From positions 1 through 9,053 of the forward strand of contig JAGLIS010000045.1 in the NCBI GenBank assembly GCA_023142835.1: DNA of 9,053 nucleotides. The letters run 5' to 3'. The stretch's first letter is position 1. The number at the start of each line of letters is the position of its first letter. Positions 1-4,713 of this stretch are shown here, piece by piece. The position numbers and the translations under genes were made by a program. The notes beneath the pieces are model-generated. The model was not told where the DNA came from. It worked only from the letters and a program-made list of their open reading frames with translations, and made no database searches. This DNA comes from Candidatus Pacearchaeota archaeon (GTDB lineage Archaea > Nanobdellota > Nanobdellia > Pacearchaeales > GW2011-AR1).

Positions 1-32
1 AGGTGTCGGGGGTTCAAATCCCCTCGAGGCCA
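1..32 (+). tRNA. tRNA gene, 3' part only (cut by left edge)
   Basis: The window opens inside a tRNA gene. A T arm is visible: GGGGG stem (8-12), loop TTCAAAT (13-19), and CCCCT (20-24) closing it with one G-U pair. The 3' acceptor strand CGAGGCC (25-31) and discriminator A32 follow. The next base is T, so CCA is not encoded, as in many archaeal tRNAs. AGGTGTC before the T stem fits a short class I variable loop, so this is probably not tRNA-Ser or tRNA-Leu. The 5' acceptor strand should read GGCCTCG. The anticodon lies outside the window and the amino acid cannot be named. Two degraded copies of this end occur at 91-129 and 1251-1284. Confidence 0.85.
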
Positions 33-54
33 TTTATTTTCTTAGAAAATAAAT
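32..54. repeat. Perfect 10-bp palindrome abutting the tRNA 3' end
   Basis: ATTTATTTTC (32-41) and GAAAATAAAT (45-54) are exact reverse complements separated by only TTA. The first arm begins at the tRNA discriminator base. The RNA hairpin would be AT-rich but perfect. It could mark 3' processing or termination of the tRNA transcript, or be a recombination-site arm. The sequence does not decide between these. Confidence 0.5.
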
Positions 55-63
55 TAAGAGGTT

Positions 64-129
64 ATTTTCACCACAGGGGTTTCCCACAGGGATGACTCGC
101 TTTGCGACCCTCAAATTCCCTCGAGGCCA
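64..129 (+). repeat. tRNA 3'-end-derived direct repeat, copy A (att-like)
   Basis: Positions 111-129 repeat the end of the tRNA at 1-32 (TCAAAT, then CCCTCGAGGCCA) with one base changed. The left side no longer folds as a T arm, because ACCC replaces GGGGT. Upstream of the tRNA-like part, TATTTTCACCACAG and GATGACTCGC match copy B at 1236-1284, so A and B share a history longer than the tRNA end itself. TCGC-TTT-GCGA (97-107) forms a small hairpin here that is lost in copy B. Read as a duplicated attachment site or decayed tRNA fragment. Confidence 0.6.
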
Positions 130-183
130 TGTTTAACTGAGAAGGTCATGGAATTTCTTGAAAAGATTGAAATAGCTTAATAA

Positions 184-217
184 TTAACCTTTTTTATAAA
201 AAAACTATAAAAGTTAA
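184..217. terminator. Imperfect AT inverted repeat, possible bidirectional terminator
   Basis: TTAAC (184-188) pairs with GTTAA (213-217), and the pairing continues through a T-run (190-195) against AAAA (209-212) with small bulges. It overlaps the stop codon of the minus-strand Fic remnant at 214. T-runs occur on both strands (190-195 plus; 199-204 minus). Archaeal termination often needs only a T-run, so a terminator role is plausible but unproven in such AT-rich DNA. Confidence 0.3.
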
Positions 218-516
218 TCATTTTTAACTAATTCTTCGTGGTAGATTATATGAAGTAAAAAGTTTCGTAAATCTTTATCGTTTCTTGTTCTTGACATCTT
301 AGTTAATGACATATACTTTTCAAATGCACCTTTTTTCAAAATTAAAATTGGCAATTTAAATTTCATTAAAAACCAGTTTACAATCAAACGGGTAGTTCTA
401 CTGTTCCCATCAGAGAATGGATGAATATGTTGAAATTCATTATGGATAAATCCTAGTTTTTTTAATGCTTCTTCTCTTGATTTAATGGAATTAAATTTTT
501 CGCAATAATTGAGCAA
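214..516 (-). pseudogene. Truncated Fic-domain protein (AMPylase/Doc-type fold), N-terminus missing
   Basis: Fic proteins transfer AMP or other phosphate-containing groups onto target hydroxyls, using the motif HPFx[DE]GNxRxxR. The motif is present at residues 32-43 as HPFSDGNSRTTR, with the catalytic His (32), the metal-binding Asp (36) and both Arg kept. Ser replaces the usual Gly in GNGR. The C-terminal helices after the motif look complete. What is missing is everything before the helix leading into the motif: the flap region and the usual N-terminal part, including any inhibitory helix. The only available start is TTG at 516. The frame stays open to a stop at 547-549, so at most 10 more residues are possible, and the neighbouring gene begins 46 nt further on. 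No leftover N-terminal coding is visible there. Most likely a 5'-truncated remnant lying between the tRNA-derived repeats; a short functional protein is not excluded. Confidence 0.7.
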
Positions 517-543
517 ATTCGTTTGGATGAGTTTAGAAGTAGG

Positions 544-585
544 TAATTAGATTTAGCACAGTGAATCTGATTATATTTCTAATTA
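544..585. repeat. 8-bp inverted repeat at the Fic truncation point
   Basis: TAATTAGA (544-551) and TCTAATTA (578-585) are exact reverse complements 26 nt apart. They fill the short gap between the broken 5' end of the Fic remnant and the 3' end of the TIKI/TraB-like gene. A terminator for the latter or a deletion junction are both possible. AT-rich 8-mers can arise by chance. Confidence 0.3.
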
Positions 586-594
586 ATAGATAGT

Positions 595-1119
595 TTATCG
601 ATAAGGGAATGTGGCTTGTTTCAAATGTTTTGCAAAAAAATCTAAGTGATATGCGCCAGTTAATATTAGAACTTTGCCTTCTTTTATAGATATTCTCTTA
701 ATATTTTCAAGCATATTCTTTTGCCGAACACCCATTTTATTTTGATCAATTATCTCATCTATTGTCCAAATAGTCAATCTATTTTCAGAAGTTTTTTTAT
801 TGAAAAACTTCCAGTTATGTTTTCCATATTTCTGAAACCACTCTTTCTCAATTCTGTCTTCATCTTTCTGAGTAACTCCTTTCTTCCATAGATTCATATC
901 AACATCAAATGCATCCACTTTTTTTTTATTTTTTATAGCCCAATTATATGCAAATACTATTTCCTTAGGGTATGATTTAATTTCGTCAGAATTTAGGTCT
1001 TTCTTTTCTATCTCCACAAGAACTTGGTCAGGATCTATCTCTTCTATAATCGATTTCAATTCGTCTTTATGCTTAGGAAATATATTGTGCATCGTCCCTA
1101 TCACAATAATCTTTTTCAT
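595..1119 (-). CDS. Compact TIKI/TraB-superfamily-like protein
   Basis: A 174-residue soluble protein carrying the two G-x-x-H signatures of the TIKI/TraB/GumN superfamily. The first is GTMH at residues 8-11, right after a hydrophobic first strand. The second is GAYH at 155-158, in a strand-turn-helix near the C-terminus. A conserved-type Glu follows the second strand (LVEIE, residues 34-38). Family members include the TIKI metalloproteases and TraB/PrgY pheromone-shutdown proteins, so a metal-dependent hydrolase role is possible. This protein is shorter than most relatives and has no signal peptide or membrane segment, so it should act in the cytoplasm. The ATG start is preceded by a TATA-like box 27 nt upstream, suggesting a leaderless transcript. 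It lies with the Fic remnant between tRNA-end repeats and may be acquired cargo. Family call moderate; substrate unknown. Confidence 0.55.
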   Translation of the reverse strand: MKKIIVIGTMHNIFPKHKDELKSIIEEIDPDQVLVEIEKKDLNSDEIKSYPKEIVFAYNWAIKNKKKVDAFDVDMNLWKKGVTQKDEDRIEKEWFQKYGKHNWKFFNKKTSENRLTIWTIDEIIDQNKMGVRQKNMLENIKRISIKEGKVLILTGAYHLDFFAKHLKQATFPYR

Positions 1120-1140
1120 ATAAGCTACATATTATCAATA

Positions 1141-1150
1141 GTTTTTAAAA
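1141..1150 (-). promoter_or_regulatory. TATA box for the TIKI/TraB-like gene
   Basis: On the minus strand this reads TTTTAAAAAC. Its centre is about 27 nt upstream of the ATG at 1119, the spacing expected between an archaeal TATA box and the transcription start. The mRNA would therefore begin at or very near the start codon. No Shine-Dalgarno sequence is seen. Confidence 0.5.
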
Positions 1151-1235
1151 TGTTGTCCACTATCGAGAAGAGAACTAATAGTTAGACATCCTACTTCCCC
1201 CCCTTCTGGCATCTCTTCATATAATTTAATGTAGG

Positions 1236-1284
1236 TATTTTTACAACAGAGGTGACTCGCGACCCTCAAATCCCCTCTAGGCCA
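1236..1284 (+). repeat. tRNA 3'-end-derived direct repeat, copy B (att-like)
   Basis: GTGACTCGC-GACCCTCAAAT (1252-1271) and CCCTCTAGGCCA (1273-1284) match copy A at 93-129. Differences are loss of TTTGC within the small hairpin, a C for T in the T-loop flank, and T for G in the acceptor part. TATTTTTACAACAG upstream (1236-1249) matches the region upstream of copy A, minus a stretch present only in A. The tail also matches the tRNA end at 15-32. Copies A and B are direct repeats about 1.15 kb apart, enclosing the Fic remnant and TIKI/TraB-like gene. Confidence 0.6.
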
Positions 1285-1295
1285 TTTTAGAATTA

Positions 1296-1562
1296 TTAAG
1301 CAACCAACTTTCTTATTGCTTCGATGTTGTCCGCTACATCAGTTCCTTTTTTTGTGAGTTTGATTATTTTGATTCGTCCTTTTTTTTCAAAGCTGACGAG
1401 TCCGAGTTCTTCTAGATTTTGGAGAATTTTTACGGCGTGGGAATATGTACAATCAACTTCTTTTGCGAGTTGAGAACCGTATTTAGCTCGTGAGACTTTT
1501 TTAAGAGCTATGAGCATTAGTGCTGGCTTTCTTCTGAAAAATAAGTCGAAATTGTCTCCCAT
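1296..1562 (-). CDS. Small winged helix-turn-helix transcriptional regulator
   Basis: An 88-residue basic protein that is essentially one winged-helix DNA-binding domain. After a short N-terminal stretch come a helix (residues 13-24), a second helix containing GSQLAKEVD, a recognition helix (TYSHAVKILQNLEELGLV), and a wing of two short strands (SFEKKGRIKIIKLTKKG). The C-terminal helix could dimerise. The layout resembles MarR/ArsR-type and archaeal stand-alone wHTH regulators; no cysteines or other sensor residues typical of metal-binding ArsR proteins stand out apart from one Cys in the HTH. A perfect 8-bp inverted repeat begins immediately upstream of the ATG, suggesting autoregulation. Its 3' end lies just beside tRNA-derived repeat B. 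Target genes are unknown. Confidence 0.8.
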   Translation of the reverse strand: MGDNFDLFFRRKPALMLIALKKVSRAKYGSQLAKEVDCTYSHAVKILQNLEELGLVSFEKKGRIKIIKLTKKGTDVADNIEAIRKLVA

Positions 1563-1588
1563 GATATATATTTTCTGATGTATATATC
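1563..1588. promoter_or_regulatory. Candidate operator: perfect 8-bp inverted repeat before the wHTH gene
   Basis: GATATATA (1563-1570) and TATATATC (1581-1588) are exact reverse complements separated by 10 nt, a centre-to-centre spacing of 18 bp suited to a dimeric winged-helix protein. The site touches the start codon (1560-1562) and covers the expected transcription start, if the TATA box is the CTTATAAG at 1603-1610. Binding there would block initiation, consistent with autorepression. The site is AT-only except for its end bases, so chance remains possible. Confidence 0.45.
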
Positions 1589-1602
1589 GAAGTCATAAAT
1601 AG

Positions 1603-1610
1603 CTTATAAG
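1603..1610 (-). promoter_or_regulatory. TATA box for the wHTH gene
   Basis: CTTATAAG is a perfect palindrome 41-48 nt upstream of the ATG. Transcription would start near 1580, giving a leader of about 18 nt. A second candidate, TATTTATG on the minus strand at 1594-1601, would place the start about 8 nt closer to the gene. Confidence 0.4.
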
Positions 1611-1688
1611 TCTTTCTCCGAAAATTCGTCCATGAACAGTAGATACAAAAATTTGACCGAGTGACATAAAATTTTAGAGTAGTGGCAG

Positions 1689-2354
1689 TTATTTTAAGAT
1701 ATTGTAAAAGTTGAGGTAACCTTTGGAAAAGAGTTCGGCTTCGTTTGCGAAAATTTCTAATTGTGTTTTTCCGTTTGTAATGGATTGTTTTAAGACTGTG
1801 GAAGGATTATTGGAATTTATTGCGTTAATTAAATCTTCTTTATTTATGTTGAATTGTAAATCAGCTTTTTGACTAAGTCCGTCGTAAGTTTCTATTTCGT
1901 TTCCGATTTCTGAGTAAAAGTTTTTATTTCCAATTTTAAAATTGATAATAGGTTTTTCAAAATTAATAGGATTTGAATGAAGCTTCCAAGCGGATAGTTC
2001 GTTTAATAGGTATGAGATAAATTCGGGAGTTATTTCTATTTGGTCGATTATTCCTTCTTGTTGGGAAGTGTTTGAAGATAGTGCAATCATGTTCCCTGTG
2101 GTGGTTGGGAGAGGGTTAGACAATTCCATTTTTTGTTTATTTAGTAAGGAAGAGCTTCCGAATGCTATGCAAAATATTACAAGGGCTGTTAGTGTAAGTA
2201 GTATAGTTGTTTTGGGAAATTTTGCTTTAGAAATTAATTTATCTGCATATTCAAGTTTGTATCCCCGTTTCTGAAACCCTGTGAGAATTTCTGCTCGAGA
2301 TTTTTTCGCTTGGAATGAATTTCGGATTCTTTTTATCAGCTCTTTTTCTTCCAT
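1689..2354 (-). CDS. Single-pass membrane protein with SCP2-like C-terminal domain
   Basis: A 221-residue protein of unknown function with three parts. Residues 1-47 are a basic helical cytoplasmic segment (RIRNSFQAKKSRAEIL, then GYKLEYADKLISKAK). Residues 49-66 are one hydrophobic membrane span. After a Ser/Thr/Asn-rich linker, residues from about 105 to 221 form an exported domain. In that domain, INFKIGNKNFY, then ADLQFNINKEDLINAI, then a GKTQLEIFANEAELF segment resemble the strand-helix order of SCP2-like lipid-binding domains. That is pattern recognition only and needs a profile search. Many basic residues precede the span, so the N-terminus is predicted inside. The ATG lies 27 nt from the centre of a TATA box, so the transcript is probably leaderless. 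Oriented divergently from serS. Possibly a lipid-handling envelope protein; confidence in function is low. Confidence 0.75.
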   Translation of the reverse strand: MEEKELIKRIRNSFQAKKSRAEILTGFQKRGYKLEYADKLISKAKFPKTTILLTLTALVIFCIAFGSSSLLNKQKMELSNPLPTTTGNMIALSSNTSQQEGIIDQIEITPEFISYLLNELSAWKLHSNPINFEKPIINFKIGNKNFYSEIGNEIETYDGLSQKADLQFNINKEDLINAINSNNPSTVLKQSITNGKTQLEIFANEAELFSKGYLNFYNILK

Positions 2355-2375
2355 TAAAATTTTTGTATGAATAGG

Positions 2376-2387
2376 TTTAAATATATT
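2376..2387. promoter_or_regulatory. Shared TATA region for divergent transcription (membrane protein / serS)
   Basis: TTTAAATATATT reads as a TATA box on the plus strand (TTTAAATA), and its reverse complement AATATATTTAAA does so on the minus strand. The minus-strand ATG at 2354 is about 27 nt from its centre, and a plus-strand ATG at 2405 about 24 nt away. Both distances suit leaderless starts from one box used in both directions. Separate start points have not been shown. Confidence 0.45.
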
Positions 2388-2404
2388 ATTGCTTGTTTCT
2401 ACTG

Positions 2405-2497
2405 ATGATACATAAATTTTTGGAGGTGTTAGGTTTTAGATTGTTAAGCTGGCGCTATCGCTTGCTTACTCAAAAATCTAATGATTTTTTCGGATGA
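2405..2497 (+). CDS. Possible leader ORF (30 codons) overlapping the serS start
   Basis: An ATG at 2405 opens 30 codons ending in TGA at 2495-2497. The stop overlaps the serS start as ATGA, the same coupling arrangement seen in the pilin operon of this window. The ATG sits about 24 nt from the TATA centre, so it could be a leaderless start. A Shine-Dalgarno-like GGAGGTG (2422-2428) also lies 12 nt before an in-frame TTG at 2441, which would give an 18-codon version. The peptide begins MIHKFLEV and ends KSNDFFG; it has two Ser codons (AGC 2447, TCT 2477). No similarity is recognised. Without it, serS would have an untranslated leader of about 89 nt and no Shine-Dalgarno near its ATG. It could be a regulatory leader peptide, a coupling device, or chance. 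Confidence 0.3.
   Translation: MIHKFLEVLGFRLLSWRYRLLTQKSNDFFG
2436..2489 (+). promoter_or_regulatory. Two mutually exclusive hairpins in the serS leader
   Basis: Structure 1: TTAGATT (2436-2442) pairs with AATCTAA (2475-2481), GTTAAGC (2443-2449) with GCTTAC (2464-2469) around one bulged base, and GCG (2452-2454) with CGC (2459-2461) over a CTAT loop; a 5-nt bulge (2470-2474) separates the two main stems. Structure 2: AAAAATC (2472-2478) pairs perfectly with GATTTTT (2483-2489) over TAAT. Both use 2475-2478, so only one can form. Structure 2 ends 4 nt before the serS ATG. The layout resembles an attenuation-type switch, but no known archaeal riboswitch class is recognised. Confidence 0.35.
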
Positions 2498-3780
2498 TAG
2501 ATATTAAGTTGATTAGAGAAAATGTTGAGTTAGTGAAAGATAATATTCTAAGGAAATTTCAGGACGAGAAGTTGGCTATTGTTGATAAGATTGTTAAGCT
2601 GGATGTTATGTGGAGGAAAGAAAAAAAGAAGGTTGATGATTTGAGGTCTGAGCGAAATAAGGTTTCTGAAGATATTAATCGATTGATGAAAGAAGGAAAT
2701 AAAGGGGAAGCAAAGAGTTTGATTGTGAAGGCAAAAGAGATTCCGGAGAAGATTGATAAGATTGGAAGAAAGGTTGAAAAGATGGGTGATGAAATTAAGG
2801 GGTTGATGATGAAGATTCCCAATATAATTGAGGGGTCAGTTCCTAAGGGAAAGGATGATAAGGAGAATGTTGAAATTGAAGTTTTAGGCAAACCAAGTGT
2901 TCCGAGTTATGAAATTTTTAATCATGTTGAGTTGATGGAGAAAATGGGGCTTCTTGATTTGGATAGTGCGAGAAAGACTTCAGGTACGGGATTTTATTAT
3001 TTGAAAGGTAATCTTGCGAGATTGCATTCGGCGGTTCTTTTGTTTGCGAAGGATTTTATGATTGAAAAAGGATTTGAATATATTATTCCTCCATTTATGA
3101 TTCGGAGTGATGTTGTCGAGGGAGTTATGAGTTCTGAGGAAATGAATAGCATGATGTATAAGATTGAAGGGGAAGATTTGTATTTAATTGGGACGAGTGA
3201 ACATTCGGTGATTGGAATGTTTAAGGATAGAACTTTAAGGAAGGGTGAGGTTCCTCAGATGTTGACCAGTTATTCTCCGTGTTTTAGAAAGGAAAGGGGG
3301 GCGCATGGGATTGAGGAAAAAGGGCTTTATCGTGTGCATCAGTTTGAGAAGCAAGAGATGGTTGTTATTTGCGAACCAGAAGAATCTTCGAAATGGTATG
3401 ATAAGATGTTAGATTTTAATGTTGAGTTTTTTAAAATTCTTGAAGTTCCTGTTAGGAAATTGGAATGCTGTTCTGGAGACTTGGGGGATTTAAAGTCTAA
3501 GTCTTGTGATATCGAAGCGTGGTCTCCTCGACAGAAAAAGTATTTTGAGGTAGGTAGTTGTTCTAATTTAACTGATGCACAGGCTCGGAGATTGGGGATT
3601 AGGATTAATGGCGGGAAGGGAAATTATTTTGCGCATACGTTGAATAATACTGTTGTTGCGTCTCCGCGGGTGTTGATTGCATTGATTGAGAATAATCAGA
3701 ATAAAGATGGTTCGATTAATATTCCTAAGGTGCTTCAACCATATATTGGTGGGAAGAAAAAGATTGAGATGAAGAATTGA
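2494..3780 (+). CDS. serS: Seryl-tRNA synthetase
   Basis: Charges tRNA-Ser with serine in the cytoplasm. The 428-residue length and architecture match standard (bacterial/eukaryotic/archaeal common-type) SerRS rather than the rare methanogen type. The N-terminus MIDIKLIRENVELV is the family hallmark and fixes the start. Residues about 28-105 form the charged, heptad-rich antiparallel coiled coil that grips the long variable arm of tRNA-Ser. The class II core follows: motif 1 around IIPPFMIRSD, the serine-pocket loop GTSEH (233-237), motif 2 CFRKERGAHG (263-272; R265, E267) followed by GLYRVHQFEKQE, and motif 3 ending in ASPRVLIALIEN with R392. All catalytic residues expected in motifs 2 and 3 are present. 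It may be preceded by a coupled leader ORF. Its stop abuts the stop of the convergent pilin operon with no spacer. Confidence 0.97.
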   Translation: MIDIKLIRENVELVKDNILRKFQDEKLAIVDKIVKLDVMWRKEKKKVDDLRSERNKVSEDINRLMKEGNKGEAKSLIVKAKEIPEKIDKIGRKVEKMGDEIKGLMMKIPNIIEGSVPKGKDDKENVEIEVLGKPSVPSYEIFNHVELMEKMGLLDLDSARKTSGTGFYYLKGNLARLHSAVLLFAKDFMIEKGFEYIIPPFMIRSDVVEGVMSSEEMNSMMYKIEGEDLYLIGTSEHSVIGMFKDRTLRKGEVPQMLTSYSPCFRKERGAHGIEEKGLYRVHQFEKQEMVVICEPEESSKWYDKMLDFNVEFFKILEVPVRKLECCSGDLGDLKSKSCDIEAWSPRQKKYFEVGSCSNLTDAQARRLGIRINGGKGNYFAHTLNNTVVASPRVLIALIENNQNKDGSINIPKVLQPYIGGKKKIEMKN

Positions 3781-4713
3781 TTAGACTGGAACAGCTACTC
3801 CAGAAACATTATATATTGCTAGATGATTGTCTTCGTTATCTAAGATTAAATTGTTGATTGCTGGAACGGTATATTTTTGAGGGTTGTCTGATGAAAAGTA
3901 AATGTAATCTACAACAGATTTATACTGGACTGAAATTCCTTGGTCGATTAATTTTTGAGGATTGACTAATGACTCGATTCCGTTTTGATCTGCGGTTAAA
4001 TTTCCCTGTAATCTGTTGAGAAAACTTGGGGCTGATGTTGATGCTTTGTAGTAAGAGTTTTCGAAATGGGATGTAAGGTTTGTATAATCTGCCCCATCTA
4101 CAAATGTAAGATAGGGTGTCTGATTTATTTTGTTGGTGACCTTACCTAATGTGTTTGTGGAATAAAGAGGGTCTTCAAAATCTTTTATTGGGATATAGGA
4201 CTCTATCGATGCTGATCGGTTCCAGCTAACTAGACCACCTTTGTCTTCGATGATGAGTGTGATGTTTAAAATAATTTTTAGATTCCAAGGGTCTTCTTGT
4301 ACTAAGGATATTTTGGGATCTAATAGTTCTACATTGGCATTAATCTTGTTGGCGTTTCTTGTTAAGAAATTTTGCATTGCGGTGAATGTTGCATCTTCCA
4401 TTAAATCTTGTTGAACCCCCTCGAGAGTGCCATTAAAGAAAATTTCATTTAATGAAGAGTTCACATCAGTTATGTAGGAACCAGTATCTAAGATTCTTTT
4501 GTTGAATAAAAATACTGAACGATAACCTGAGATAAATAATTGTCGGGGCAGGTCTTGTTCGACGGAAGCGACAAAGTTATTGAGGGTGTTTATCCGTTTG
4601 TTTATCGCGGAGCGATCTTGGATTAGATAACAAGCACTATATGAAACCGCGAATAATGACAAAAGACTTATCGTTATTATTGTAAAAATCATTCCTTTTT
4701 TTCCTAATGCCAT
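3781..4713 (-). CDS. Pilin-operon surface protein with prepilin-like signal anchor
   Basis: Last gene of the five-gene operon, 310 residues. The N-terminus MALGKKGMIFTIITISLLSLF has the basic stretch, Gly and long hydrophobic helix of a class III-type signal, but the residue after the likely cut site is Met rather than Gln. Processing by a prepilin peptidase is therefore uncertain; it may stay as a signal anchor. The rest (about residues 30-310) is predicted extracytoplasmic, polar, with eight N-x-S/T sequons and no cysteine apart from C27 in the hydrophobic region. No known domain is recognised. It overlaps the end of the VWA gene by 10 nt, and a GGAGGT lies 12 nt before its ATG inside the VWA coding region. 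Likely a structural or assembly partner of the VWA protein. Its stop touches that of serS. Confidence 0.75.
   Translation of the reverse strand: MALGKKGMIFTIITISLLSLFAVSYSACYLIQDRSAINKRINTLNNFVASVEQDLPRQLFISGYRSVFLFNKRILDTGSYITDVNSSLNEIFFNGTLEGVQQDLMEDATFTAMQNFLTRNANKINANVELLDPKISLVQEDPWNLKIILNITLIIEDKGGLVSWNRSASIESYIPIKDFEDPLYSTNTLGKVTNKINQTPYLTFVDGADYTNLTSHFENSYYKASTSAPSFLNRLQGNLTADQNGIESLVNPQKLIDQGISVQYKSVVDYIYFSSDNPQKYTVPAINNLILDNEDNHLAIYNVSGVAVPV

Noticed and set aside
112..180. Open frame through tRNA-like repeat A ending in MEFLEKIEIA, possibly a C-terminal scrap of an integrase
   Set aside because: Only the last dozen residues look protein-like and no tyrosine-recombinase motif is visible, so it cannot be supported as a gene.
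549..568. AGATT...CAC-A-GTG-AATCT palindrome
   Set aside because: The inner loop would be a single base and the arms need a bulge, so it is not a credible RNA hairpin; the flanking 8-bp repeat was kept instead.
1187..1210. C-run region (CTTCCCCCCCTTCTGG) considered as another tRNA fragment
   Set aside because: No T-loop sequence or acceptor match to the tRNA at the left edge.
1648..1675. AAAATTT / AAATTTT inverted repeat, considered as a terminator of the membrane protein gene
   Set aside because: Pure A/T arms with a 13-nt loop are expected by chance at this composition, and no strong T-run follows on the relevant strand.
2068..2274. 68-codon plus-strand frame
   Set aside because: Fully antisense to the SCP2-like membrane protein, with no recognisable domain or plausible promoter; the minus frame has coherent domain structure.
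2559..2891. 110-codon minus-strand frame
   Set aside because: Shadow of the serS coiled-coil region; its low-complexity Ser/Phe/Ile content is what antisense of Lys/Glu-rich codons gives.
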